Assembly (NCBI GenBank): GCA_947457025.1
Contig: CANGUI010000013.1
Span: 1 to 15,176 of the forward strand
Source of the DNA: Flammeovirgaceae bacterium
Lineage (GTDB): Bacteria > Bacteroidota > Bacteroidia > Cytophagales > Cyclobacteriaceae
Length of the DNA stretch: 15,176 bases
Reading direction: 5' to 3'
This document shows positions 8,109 through 15,176 of this stretch, piece by piece. A program made the position numbers and the translations under genes. Within the stretch, counting starts at the first letter, position 1, and every line of letters starts with the position of its first letter. Below the pieces are notes generated by a model. The model had not been told where the DNA came from. It ran no database searches and saw only the letters and a list, made by a program, of their open reading frames with translations.

Positions 8109-8158
8109 CCAGCGGAAATAGTTTACCCTCACCGGTGAAGGATCTCTGCCGGGATATT

Positions 8159-9391
8159 TCAATCGTGGATGCGATCAAGGAAACGTAACTTCTTCGCTTT
8201 CCACGCCGTTACCGCTACCACCAGTAAGGTGGCGTGGCCTCCTGCCACTACCGATGGAATCACGCCCAACAATTTGGCGGCAACACCCGACTCCAGGGCC
8301 CCCAATTCATTGGAGGATCCGATAAAGATATTGTTGACGGCCGCTACACGGCCTTTCATGTTTTCGGGAGTTAACGTCTGGATCAGTGTGCTGCGGATGA
8401 TGACACTTACAGAATCGAACATGCCGCTGAGCATCAGCAGCGCTACAGACAGGTAGTAGCTCTTGGAAAGGCCAAAGCCGATCATGGTGAGCCCGAAACC
8501 AGCTACCGACCATAATAACACTTTCCCCATCTGCCGTTGAATGGGGTGGTGGGTGATGTAGACGGCCATGAGCAAAGCACCAATGCCGGGGGCAGCTCTC
8601 AGCACGCCAAATTCAAACTTGCCGACAAACAGAATGTCGCTGGCAAAAACCGGCAGCAGGGCCACCGCGCCTCCAAACAGCACGGCAAACAAGTCCAGTG
8701 TAATGGCCCCAAGTATGATCTGGTGGTTGAATACAAACGAAATGCCGGCTTTAATTTTCTCCCGAATACCCTGCTCATGCGAAATGGGTGGCAGCGGTTG
8801 CCGGGCGACGAGCGAATACAACACCACGCTGGCTACAACGAGTACAACGTCTGAGAGGTACGCAGCCTCCAGGCCTAACCCCGCGTAGATCAGCCCGGCC
8901 AGCATCGGCCCTCCGATGGAGGCAGCCTGCCAGAAGGTACTGTTGAGTGTTATTGCGTTGGGAAATAGCGCCCGTGGTACCAGTTGCGGCAGGAGCGAGA
9001 AATTGGCGGGCGACAAAAACCCGCGGGCAATGCCACTCACAAAAATGGTTGCGTATATCGGCAGTGCCCCCAGGTGTTGTAAAAATGCGCCGGTAAAAGA
9101 AGCGAAAATGAAGAGTGCTATTGAACAAGCCAGCAGGATGATGACCGTTGAAAGCACAATTGTCTTGCGGTTCACCACGTCGGCAACATGCCCGGCATAG
9201 AGCGATACCGCAATCGAAGGCACTGCTTCCGCCAGCCCGATCAACCCGAGCGAAAGCGGATCCTGGGTTATCTCGTATATCTGCCAACCCACCACGGTGG
9301 CCTGAATCTGGATCGCTAACGTGATGAAAAATCGCGCAAAGATAAAATGGCGGAAGTCCGGGAATCGCAGGGCAGCATAGGGGCCGTTCAT
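8159..9391 (-). CDS. Major facilitator superfamily transporter, MFS_3 / EntS-like
   Basis: A 410-residue, very hydrophobic protein with about 12 predicted transmembrane segments in two halves separated by a charged loop (ISHEQGIREKIKAG). The N-terminus FRHFIFARFFITLAIQIQ and the motif-A-like GHVADVVNRK (67-76) match the MFS_3 group, which includes the enterobactin exporter EntS. It should be an inner-membrane secondary transporter, probably an exporter by family precedent, with unknown substrate. I place the start at the ATG 9389-9391. It overlaps the stop of the upstream ATPase as ATGA, and the sequence upstream of it in the same frame is Pro/Gly/Arg-rich coding shadow of that gene, so a longer start at 9466 is unlikely. 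The two genes are therefore probably translationally coupled. The gene is convergent with the M14 peptidase, with 50 bp between the stops. Confidence 0.88.
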   Translation of the reverse strand: MNGPYAALRFPDFRHFIFARFFITLAIQIQATVVGWQIYEITQDPLSLGLIGLAEAVPSIAVSLYAGHVADVVNRKTIVLSTVIILLACSIALFIFASFTGAFLQHLGALPIYATIFVSGIARGFLSPANFSLLPQLVPRALFPNAITLNSTFWQAASIGGPMLAGLIYAGLGLEAAYLSDVVLVVASVVLYSLVARQPLPPISHEQGIREKIKAGISFVFNHQIILGAITLDLFAVLFGGAVALLPVFASDILFVGKFEFGVLRAAPGIGALLMAVYITHHPIQRQMGKVLLWSVAGFGLTMIGFGLSKSYYLSVALLMLSGMFDSVSVIIRSTLIQTLTPENMKGRVAAVNNIFIGSSNELGALESGVAAKLLGVIPSVVAGGHATLLVVAVTAWKAKKLRFLDRIHD

Positions 9392-9939
9392 AATGCCAGC
9401 AACCGGTCTACAGCCGCCACGGCCAGCCCCTGGCGCTCTTGCCGGGAGCCGCGAATGTCTACCCACGGCACGCCCGACTCGCCAACCCGGGCGCGGTAAA
9501 TGTGCCAGAGTTGCTCCCGCTGCTGCGGATGCTCCCGCTGCGGATCGTTCTCCCAGGGCACATCGATAAAGGTAAGTAAGTACAAGTGGTAGGATCGCTG
9601 CGAATGGATGCGGTTGATTTCGGGGTCTGCAGCTCCATATTTAAACTCACTCCAGATGCGGATCGTCAGCAGGTTCGTATCGCAGATCAACAGGCGGTTC
9701 GCTGCCGGTCTCCATTCGTCTTCCAGCCGCATCTGCCCATGGCTGATCTTCAGCAGATCGTACTCCTGATACGGGCGCCCCAATTTCTCTAAGTAGGCAC
9801 GGGCATACTCCGGCACCCATGGCTCGCGGTAGTGGTTGGCCAGAAACTGCGAAAGCTCCGTTTTGCCGGTACATTCCGGACCGACCACACAAACGGTCTG
9901 GATAGGCTTGGCTGCCTGGGCAATGGTGGAGGTTAGCAT
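9388..9939 (-). CDS. NadR-like AAA ATPase / nicotinamide riboside kinase-type protein
   Basis: A 183-residue cytoplasmic protein. The P-loop GPECTGKT is at residues 20-27. It is followed by VPEYARAYLEKLG (42-54), the acidic CDTNLLT (86-92, D87) and a lid-like region VPWENDPQREHPQQR (127-141). This order matches the C-terminal ribosylnicotinamide kinase domain of NadR (AAA_28 family). The transcription-factor and adenylyltransferase domains of full NadR are absent, so it is a stand-alone kinase domain. By family it would phosphorylate nicotinamide riboside to NMN using ATP. AAA_28 members also include uncharacterised nucleotide-binding proteins, so the substrate is inferred. It overlaps the downstream MFS gene by 4 bp. 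The ATG at 9937-9939 leaves about a dozen residues before the first beta strand. Confidence 0.82.
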   Translation of the reverse strand: MLTSTIAQAAKPIQTVCVVGPECTGKTELSQFLANHYREPWVPEYARAYLEKLGRPYQEYDLLKISHGQMRLEDEWRPAANRLLICDTNLLTIRIWSEFKYGAADPEINRIHSQRSYHLYLLTFIDVPWENDPQREHPQQREQLWHIYRARVGESGVPWVDIRGSRQERQGLAVAAVDRLLAL

Positions 9940-10131
9940 GGCGCTGCAAAGAAACGGAAAACTGAGTTGGCCGCGGCAGTTCCATAGCGGATTACTTAAT
10001 AGGCCTGGTGAGCCGGTTTTACGAACCAGCGTGGCCCGCAGGGGGATGTCTTTTTGCGGTCGGTATCAGCGGCCAACATATGAGGAGAGTTCCGGGAAAA
10101 CTGTAACTTGCCAATCCAAAACGGCTGTGTT

Positions 10132-11568
10132 GTGAAGCGAAGAAAAGCCATTCAGAAAATCGGATTGAGCCTGACGGCGGGCGCCGCATTACCGTGGCTT
10201 TCTGCGTGCAGCAAGCCCGACCCGGAGCCGGAAGTGCGCTATGAGGGTACGGTTGCCGTAATCGGTGCGGGGGCGGCTGGTCTTTATGCAGCAGGGATTC
10301 TCAGCGCGAAGGGGATAAATGTGGTGGTACTGGAAGCTGCCAAAGAACTCGGTGGCCGCATCAAGTCGCTGCGCAATCAGCCATCGGAGATCCGAAATCT
10401 GTTGATTGCCGATTTTCCCGTAGAGCTGGGGGCCGAGATGGTTTGGGGCACTGACTCACTGTTCGGAAGCATGGTGAAAAATCTCAACCTCCCTGTCCTG
10501 AATCTGGATGAATTGAATAAGCCGGTATTTGTACTGGGCAACCAACCGAAGGCAGCTGCAGATTGGGCAACCGATGCCGACTTTCTGGCACAGAAAACAT
10601 TTATTGAGGGCATACGCAATTACACGGGGTCCGGCCAGAGTATACGCCAGGCGGCAACCGCCGTTCCCACCCGCGCACAGGCGCTGATCAACTCACAGGT
10701 GGCTAACGTATTTGGTTCATCTGCCGACCGGGTTGGCATTAAGGGCGTTGCCGACTCGTTGAAAGCCCGGAAACATGATAACAAGATTTTTGTGCTGCGC
10801 GGCAATCCGCTTCAGGATATCATCCTTTCCCAATTTGCGCGTATTGCCTCGGCCGTCAAAACCAACAATCCGGTAAAATCCATCGACTACACAGCCGACA
10901 CCATTGTCATCACCACCACCGAGGGCAAGACGTTTGAAGCTAACAAAGTGATTGTGACTGTGCCCGTCTCAATTCTTAAAGCAGGAACAATTCAGTTTTC
11001 ACCGGCATTGCCAGCGGAGAAAACGACAGCCATTAGCCGGATAGGTATGGATGCCGCCATCCGGGTTGTGCTCGAGTTCCGAAAGAACTTCTGGGGTGAA
11101 GACACCACGCTGATTTGGGGAGGCAGCAGCGCCATCCAGATTTTCAATGCCGGTGTGGCCCGCAGTCGCTTTTATCAAACTACCACGATCACGGTCTATG
11201 GCCCGCGGGCTGCTGAACTCTCGGCGCTGAGCCGGGTGGCCATGATCTCCGCTCTCCTGGCTGAGTTGGATTTATTCTACAAGGGCCAGGCCACCCAGTT
11301 CGTCAGACGTAATCTGGATACAAATGAGATTCTGACCGTGGTGCAGGATTGGAGTAAAGAGGAGTATATCAAAGGAGGTATTTCCTACCTGACACCGGCC
11401 GGCACATTGACCGACCGCGAAACGCTGGGCAAGCCGGTTGGCACACGTTTGTTCTTTGCCGGTGAAGCTACCGATGCTACGGGAGATGCCGGCACCATCA
11501 ACGGTGCCCTGGTATCGGCTGAAAAAGCGGCTGAGCAGGTGGTCGAATCCATCCTCAAGGCGACCTGA
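10132..11568 (+). CDS. FAD-dependent amine oxidase-family oxidoreductase, Tat-exported lipoprotein
   Basis: With the GTG start at 10132 this is 478 residues. The N-terminus KRRKAIQKIG is a twin-arginine motif, followed by a hydrophobic stretch and lipobox LSAC (Cys26). This suggests export of a folded, FAD-loaded enzyme and lipid anchoring. The Rossmann motif GAGAAG is at 45-50 with GGRIKS at 74-79. The C-terminal FAD signature FAGEATD (442-448) with GTINGALVSAE, and the family motif WSKEEYIKGGISY (about 407-419), place it in the flavin amine oxidase family (PF01593). Such enzymes oxidise amines with O2 or another acceptor; the substrate here cannot be told. A TTG at 10108 would add eight residues (PIQNGCVV) ahead of the twin arginines. 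I prefer the GTG because Tat leaders of this kind usually begin at the Lys-Arg-Arg. The gene is divergent from the kinase gene and convergent with tolC. The upstream 192 bp (9940-10131) show no convincing promoter. Confidence 0.87.
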   Translation: MKRRKAIQKIGLSLTAGAALPWLSACSKPDPEPEVRYEGTVAVIGAGAAGLYAAGILSAKGINVVVLEAAKELGGRIKSLRNQPSEIRNLLIADFPVELGAEMVWGTDSLFGSMVKNLNLPVLNLDELNKPVFVLGNQPKAAADWATDADFLAQKTFIEGIRNYTGSGQSIRQAATAVPTRAQALINSQVANVFGSSADRVGIKGVADSLKARKHDNKIFVLRGNPLQDIILSQFARIASAVKTNNPVKSIDYTADTIVITTTEGKTFEANKVIVTVPVSILKAGTIQFSPALPAEKTTAISRIGMDAAIRVVLEFRKNFWGEDTTLIWGGSSAIQIFNAGVARSRFYQTTTITVYGPRAAELSALSRVAMISALLAELDLFYKGQATQFVRRNLDTNEILTVVQDWSKEEYIKGGISYLTPAGTLTDRETLGKPVGTRLFFAGEATDATGDAGTINGALVSAEKAAEQVVESILKAT

Positions 11569-11596
11569 CCGGGCTACTGGCGTAGGCGGGGGTTGC

Positions 11597-11627
11597 CGTG
11601 CAGGTGCGAAGATTACTTCCGTGCACG
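11597..11627. terminator. Stem-loop between convergent amine oxidase and tolC genes, possible terminator
   Basis: The arms CGTGCA (11597-11602) and TGCACG (11622-11627) pair, and an inner GAAG/CTTC stem closes a 4-nt loop. It lies in the 80-bp gap between two converging stop codons, where a terminator is expected. There is no T-tract on either strand, so it is at best a weak intrinsic terminator. Confidence 0.3.
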
Positions 11628-11648
11628 CTGCTAACTCTGCTACGGCTG

Positions 11649-13112
11649 TCACTCAGTCGCGTTGAAATTCAGATTTTGCACACCGGCAGCCCAGTACAGG
11701 GCAGCTTTCGCTTTTTCATAAAGCGATTGCATCTTCAGGAATTTACTTTGGCTCTCAATCAGCTTCTCTTGTTGAATGTTGATCTTGAATAAATCGCTTT
11801 CGCCATTTTCGAGGTTGAGTAACTCAGCCCGCAGCAGGCGATCGTATAAGTCCACCATCTCGCCCTGCTGGCGGATTATAACGCCCGTGTTAACGATCTC
11901 ATTGAATACAGCGTTGATCTCATTGACAATCTCGCGCTCGGTTTGCTGCTGATCGAACTCCGTACCGCGGATTTTGATGTTGGTGAGCTCTAGTTTCGAA
12001 CGCTCTTTGCGAAGCAGGATGGGAAACGAAAAGTCAACTCCGAATTTGTAGTCATCCAACGGATTGAACTGCGTGGGAGTGCTGGGGTCAGTCAACAGCG
12101 CGTAGTTCAAATCGAGACGTGGCTTCAGCCACTCGCGTGCAAGCTGTCGGTCTACCTGCAGCTGCCCGATCTTATTGCGAAACTTGACCAGCTCGGGATG
12201 ATTCTGCCGCGCCTGTTCGGTGAGGCTGCTGATCGTCTGAAGTGATAAGGCTACATCCTCAGGGCCAAGCAATGGGGCCACCCGCAAAGCGAGATCAAGC
12301 GGTTCACCCGCTTCGTTCCACAAGTAGTTGGAGATCATAATGCCCGAGTTCTGAAAGTTGAGTATCGCCTCTTGTTGTTCCACCAAACGGGTTTGCAGCG
12401 TAATTTTTGCCTGCACCGTATCCACAGGTGCTGCTTCGCCGTTGACGGCATTGACCCGCACACGTCTGAAGATCTCAGAGGCAATCGTTACGCCTCGGTT
12501 AATGAGCCGGTAATTATAGTAGGCATGGTACCAATTCCAGTAATCTTTGGCTGCTTCCAGGAGGATTTTGTTGATGAGTTTAATCTGATCAGCCGCGGCG
12601 ATGTTTTGGTATAACTTCGCTTGCTGGAGGGCGGCTCTGCGCTCATCAGTAATCAGCCCGCGGCCAACCGGAAATTCAAAACCCGCGTATAACTGGCGAT
12701 CGCCCGGAAGGATTTCACTCGGGTTGAGCTGCGAGCCCCTGTTCTGTTGCCAGCCTATTTTGGGATTCACGGGAAACTGGCTGGGGAAGTATACGCGGCC
12801 GTCCATTCGGTCAAAATAGGTTTTGTTCTGAAACTCTTTCTTATCCCAAAAGAATTCCAGTTTCGGATCGAATGCGCCGCGGGCTAATCGGATTTCCTGT
12901 AGCGCGACTTCATTTAGCAGACGCGCTTGTTTGACTACCGGATGGTGTTCGAGTATAATTTTGTAAAACTCGTCAATCGAAAAACTAATTACAGAGTCAG
13001 GAAGCTGAAACACCGCATCCATGCTCTTTTGCGCACAGAGCGGCGCAACCGTGAGCAAGACGATGATCGGCACCAGGCGCAGCCTAAGGATAATGAAAGT
13101 TGGCAGGTTCAC
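11649..13112 (-). CDS. TolC-family outer-membrane efflux protein
   Basis: A 487-residue protein with a signal peptide of about 27 residues (hydrophobic VPIIVLLTV, cleavage near LCA-Q). The rest is long amphipathic helices with short strands, in two structural repeats as in the outer-membrane efflux protein family: one around FYKIILEHHPVVKQARLL, the second around LTEQARQNHPELVKFRNKIG, with strand-like segments such as RQLYAGFEFPVGRG and KFGVDFSFPI. The length is normal for TolC-type trimers. It should form the outer-membrane and periplasmic tunnel for the ABC-HlyD pair encoded just upstream. The start is GTG at 13110-13112, 6 bp after the hlyD stop, where it gives a complete signal peptide; no ATG is close. 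It is the last gene of the operon in this window. Confidence 0.9.
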   Translation of the reverse strand: MNLPTFIILRLRLVPIIVLLTVAPLCAQKSMDAVFQLPDSVISFSIDEFYKIILEHHPVVKQARLLNEVALQEIRLARGAFDPKLEFFWDKKEFQNKTYFDRMDGRVYFPSQFPVNPKIGWQQNRGSQLNPSEILPGDRQLYAGFEFPVGRGLITDERRAALQQAKLYQNIAAADQIKLINKILLEAAKDYWNWYHAYYNYRLINRGVTIASEIFRRVRVNAVNGEAAPVDTVQAKITLQTRLVEQQEAILNFQNSGIMISNYLWNEAGEPLDLALRVAPLLGPEDVALSLQTISSLTEQARQNHPELVKFRNKIGQLQVDRQLAREWLKPRLDLNYALLTDPSTPTQFNPLDDYKFGVDFSFPILLRKERSKLELTNIKIRGTEFDQQQTEREIVNEINAVFNEIVNTGVIIRQQGEMVDLYDRLLRAELLNLENGESDLFKINIQQEKLIESQSKFLKMQSLYEKAKAALYWAAGVQNLNFNATE

Positions 13113-13118
13113 GCTGAA

Positions 13119-14429
13119 TTACTTTGAGTCTTCGCCATCGGCGGATTCGTTTGACGTTTTTTCTTTCTTGGTTTCCACCATCGGGTCTTCGGGCTCCTCG
13201 TAGATACTGGCCGGGAAGCCGTTTAACTGACGCCAGATCTCAAACCACACCTGCACGTTGTTCAGCATCACCCATCCTTTGGTGCCCGAGCCCATGCGCA
13301 GCTGCTTCGGCCACGGCTCATCTTCCTTGTCGGGCACAACCAGCACCCGAAACTCCCCGGGCTTCGAGTTTACGAAGTCAATTACTTCCACCACGCCGCC
13401 AAAGGTTCCCACCGAAACATTGGGCCAGCCCGAAAACTGCAACGCCGGCCAGCCATCAAACTGGATACGCACCTTGCGCCCCTTGGCAATCAGCGGCACA
13501 TCCATCGCCTTCACAAACATGGCCACGGCCAGGTCTTGTGCTTCGGGCATGATGGTGGCCACGGCATCGTTCTCCTTAATCGTTTCGCCTATACCGGCCT
13601 TCAGCGCTTTCACAACAATACCCGATTGGGGGGCGATGACCTGATATTGCTGATTTCGGATCGTCATGTTGCTGTACTCGTTGCGCAGTTTAGCGATGTC
13701 GGCCTGTGTTTCGTAAAGCTCGGCCAACGTGTTGTTTAGATCGGATTCGGCCTTGCTGATTTTGTCCTGATACTCGGCATCTACCCGGTCTAATTCAATT
13801 TGCGCATTTAGAAAATCGGCTTTACTGCTCTGGAATTTGTATTCGATATCCTGAAATTTAGTCAGGGTGATGTTGCCTTCTGTGTACAGGGTTTTGTTCC
13901 GTTGGAACTGGTTTTCCGCATAGCCGAAGCGCACTTTTTCGGCCTCGAGTTTGGCGGTTGCCTGCTCTAGCTTTACTTTCAATTCTTCGCGCAGTGCCAC
14001 AATCTGCCTGCGCAGCGCCTGCGCTTTCAGATCTTTGGATTTTTGGCTGTTGTCTTTGGCATCGACCTGCTCCTTGAGCCGCGTGAGCAGCTCCGGGTCA
14101 AAGTACTTCTCTTTAATCTCCGAGAGGGTCAGAATCGTGTCGCCCCGGTTAACGTACTGCCCTTCGCGCACATGCCAGCGTTGTATGCGGCCCGGAATAG
14201 CGGACTCCACCGTCTGCGGCCGGTTAGCGGGCGATAGCGCGGTGAGTGTGCCACGGCCGCGGATGTTCTGCTGCCAGGGCAGAAAGAGAATGATCATAAA
14301 CACGATACCCATACCGGCAAGCCAGCGAGCCAGTGTTTTTCCAGCCGTGGGTGTTTTAAGTGCTTTGAGGGAGTACAGCCGGTCGTGCGGCATGTCATGT
14401 TCGATATCTCCCGGTGAAATCTTCAACAT
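13119..14429 (-). CDS. HlyD-family membrane fusion (periplasmic adaptor) protein
   Basis: A 436-residue protein. A cytoplasmic N-terminal stretch of about 35 residues is followed by one transmembrane helix (about 36-52). The first half of a lipoyl/biotinyl-like domain is at 60-105 (GRIQRWHVREGQYVNRGDTIL). A long heptad-rich coiled coil spans about 112-255, the second lipoyl half is at 262-292 (VIAPQSGIVVKALKAG), and a beta-barrel region follows to about residue 395, containing DGWPALQFSGWPNVSVG. The last 25 residues are strongly acidic and lysine-rich. This is the HlyD order. The protein should link the inner-membrane ABC exporter to the TolC channel. It starts 4 bp after the ABC stop and ends 6 bp before tolC, so the three are surely co-transcribed. 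The cargo is unknown, since no repeats-in-toxin protein or leader-peptide gene is seen in the window. Confidence 0.92.
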   Translation of the reverse strand: MLKISPGDIEHDMPHDRLYSLKALKTPTAGKTLARWLAGMGIVFMIILFLPWQQNIRGRGTLTALSPANRPQTVESAIPGRIQRWHVREGQYVNRGDTILTLSEIKEKYFDPELLTRLKEQVDAKDNSQKSKDLKAQALRRQIVALREELKVKLEQATAKLEAEKVRFGYAENQFQRNKTLYTEGNITLTKFQDIEYKFQSSKADFLNAQIELDRVDAEYQDKISKAESDLNNTLAELYETQADIAKLRNEYSNMTIRNQQYQVIAPQSGIVVKALKAGIGETIKENDAVATIMPEAQDLAVAMFVKAMDVPLIAKGRKVRIQFDGWPALQFSGWPNVSVGTFGGVVEVIDFVNSKPGEFRVLVVPDKEDEPWPKQLRMGSGTKGWVMLNNVQVWFEIWRQLNGFPASIYEEPEDPMVETKKEKTSNESADGEDSK

Positions 14430-14433
14430 ATGA

Positions 14434-15176
14434 TTAGTCGATAAAATCAGTTAACAGATTTTTTTCAGCTAATTGCTGAAAGGTACCGTCTGCGAGCAGC
14501 TTGCCTTCGCTGAGTAAAATGATGCGGTCGCAGGCTGCCATGATCAGCGGATCACTCGACACCACAATCAGGGTGAAGGTGGTGTTGTTTGATACCAACA
14601 TCTGCACCAGATCGAGCTTGTCTTGTTTGGGTAGGTTGGAAAAGAAATCGTTCAGGATGATCAGGCTCGGCTTTTTCGCGAGGCAGCGCGCAAGAATCAG
14701 TTTGTGGATGATCGATACGGGTAATCCCTTTCCACCACTCACCAGCCGCGTGTTCAGGCCCTCCGGTAGTTCGTTCACCCATTGGATAAGCTTGGCTTTT
14801 TCCATCGCCGTGATGGCATCCTGCACGGTCACAAACGTTTTTCCTACCGTAATATTCTCCAGTATGGAACCATCAAAAATGTCCTCACGCGAAATGTTTT
14901 TCGCGATTCGATCGCGCAGGTTGGTGAGATCAAGATCGCGTATCGAAAATCCATTGATGGTAACGGCTCCCTCAAAATCCTGATGCAACCCGGACAACAC
15001 CTGGGTAAGAGTTGATTTTCCCGCATTTCCCGGCCCGGCCAGGCACACGTGCTCTCCCGCTTTGATTTGCAGACTAATGTGGCGCAGCGTGTAGTCGTGA
15101 TTTTCAGGGAACTTGTAGCTCAGGTTATTGATCTGGACGTGAAACGGTTGCCGGGCGATGGTACTGGGCAGGTCTA
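14434..15176 (-). CDS. ABC exporter nucleotide-binding domain with degenerate catalytic motifs (partial, N-terminus beyond the right edge)
   Basis: The frame is open from the window edge to a TAA at 14434-14436 and gives about 246 residues, the C-terminal ATPase domain of an ABC exporter. The membrane domain would lie beyond the right edge. The domain starts near VQINNLSYKFPENHDYTL. Walker A GPGNAGKS (15013-15036) and the signature VSGGKG (14725-14742) are intact. Other motifs differ from the consensus. The Q-loop position is Ser (14890-14892). Walker B reads LIILND, with Asn for Asp (14650-14652) and Asp for the catalytic Glu (14647-14649). The H-loop position is Ser (14554-14556). It may be the weak or inactive half of a heterodimer, or belong to a divergent family. 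With HlyD and TolC directly downstream, it should power a tripartite type-I-like exporter. Confidence 0.88.
   Translation of the reverse strand, partial: DLPSTIARQPFHVQINNLSYKFPENHDYTLRHISLQIKAGEHVCLAGPGNAGKSTLTQVLSGLHQDFEGAVTINGFSIRDLDLTNLRDRIAKNISREDIFDGSILENITVGKTFVTVQDAITAMEKAKLIQWVNELPEGLNTRLVSGGKGLPVSIIHKLILARCLAKKPSLIILNDFFSNLPKQDKLDLVQMLVSNNTTFTLIVVSSDPLIMAACDRIILLSEGKLLADGTFQQLAEKNLLTDFID

Noticed and set aside
8126..8141. Dyad TCACCGGTGA between the convergent peptidase and MFS stops, considered as a terminator
   Set aside because: The dyad leaves almost no loop, the outer pairing is broken by a mismatch, and no T-tract follows.
8775..9287. 170-codon frame inside the MFS gene on the same strand
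   Set aside because: It is a +1-type shadow with no hydrophobic pattern or domain, while the MFS frame is intact throughout.
9392..9466. 25-residue N-terminal extension of the MFS transporter
   Set aside because: The extension is Pro/Gly/Arg-rich shadow of the overlapping kinase gene. The ATG at 9389-9391 makes a standard ATGA overlap and starts right before the family's usual N-terminus.
13124..13552. 142-codon + strand frame opposite hlyD
   Set aside because: The translation is Pro/Ser/Ala-rich without a domain and is fully covered by the well-supported HlyD gene.

Overview
The window looks like a chromosomal segment of a Bacteroidota bacterium, most likely a Cytophagales-type member. The reasons are a TonB-dependent receptor with an N-terminal carboxypeptidase-regulatory-like domain, start codons without recognisable Shine-Dalgarno sequences, matches to the Bacteroidota -7 promoter element TAnnTTTG, a twin-arginine lipoprotein leader of the KRRKAIQKIG type, and an ABC-HlyD-TolC export operon. 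I see no tRNA, rRNA, CRISPR array, insertion sequence or phage gene. The species cannot be told from the sequence alone.

Layout from left to right. Positions 3-152 are probably the tail of an unidentified gene entering on the + strand. Positions 136-2027 hold two minus-strand envelope genes: a periplasmic thioredoxin (136-522) and an MltF-type lytic transglycosylase lipoprotein (609-2027). A strong rho-independent terminator (2052-2086) separates these from a minus-strand TonB-dependent, Oar-like outer-membrane receptor (2104-5352). That receptor is divergent from a secreted M14-family zinc peptidase (5559-8108, + strand). Their 206-bp shared upstream region carries a perfect 8+1+8 palindrome almost exactly midway between the two start codons. 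A minus-strand two-gene unit follows: a NadR-like nicotinamide riboside kinase-type ATPase (9388-9939) and an MFS_3/EntS-like transporter (8159-9391), joined by a 4-bp ATGA overlap. Divergent from it is a Tat-lipoprotein flavin amine oxidase (10132-11568). The right end is a tight minus-strand operon, in transcription order: ABC exporter ATPase (cut by the window edge), HlyD membrane fusion protein, TolC outer-membrane factor.

Functionally this is envelope-centred sequence: disulfide chemistry, peptidoglycan turnover, outer-membrane uptake or secretion, extracellular peptide cleavage and tripartite export. The most notable detail is in the ABC protein. Walker A and the signature motif are intact, but the Q-loop Gln, Walker B Asp, catalytic Glu and H-loop His positions all appear substituted. 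It may therefore be the degenerate half of a heterodimeric exporter, or a divergent family in which these changes are normal. The palindrome shared by the receptor and peptidase, and the coupling of a nucleoside-kinase-like ATPase to an MFS transporter, are the other points worth following. No clearly unprecedented system is visible.
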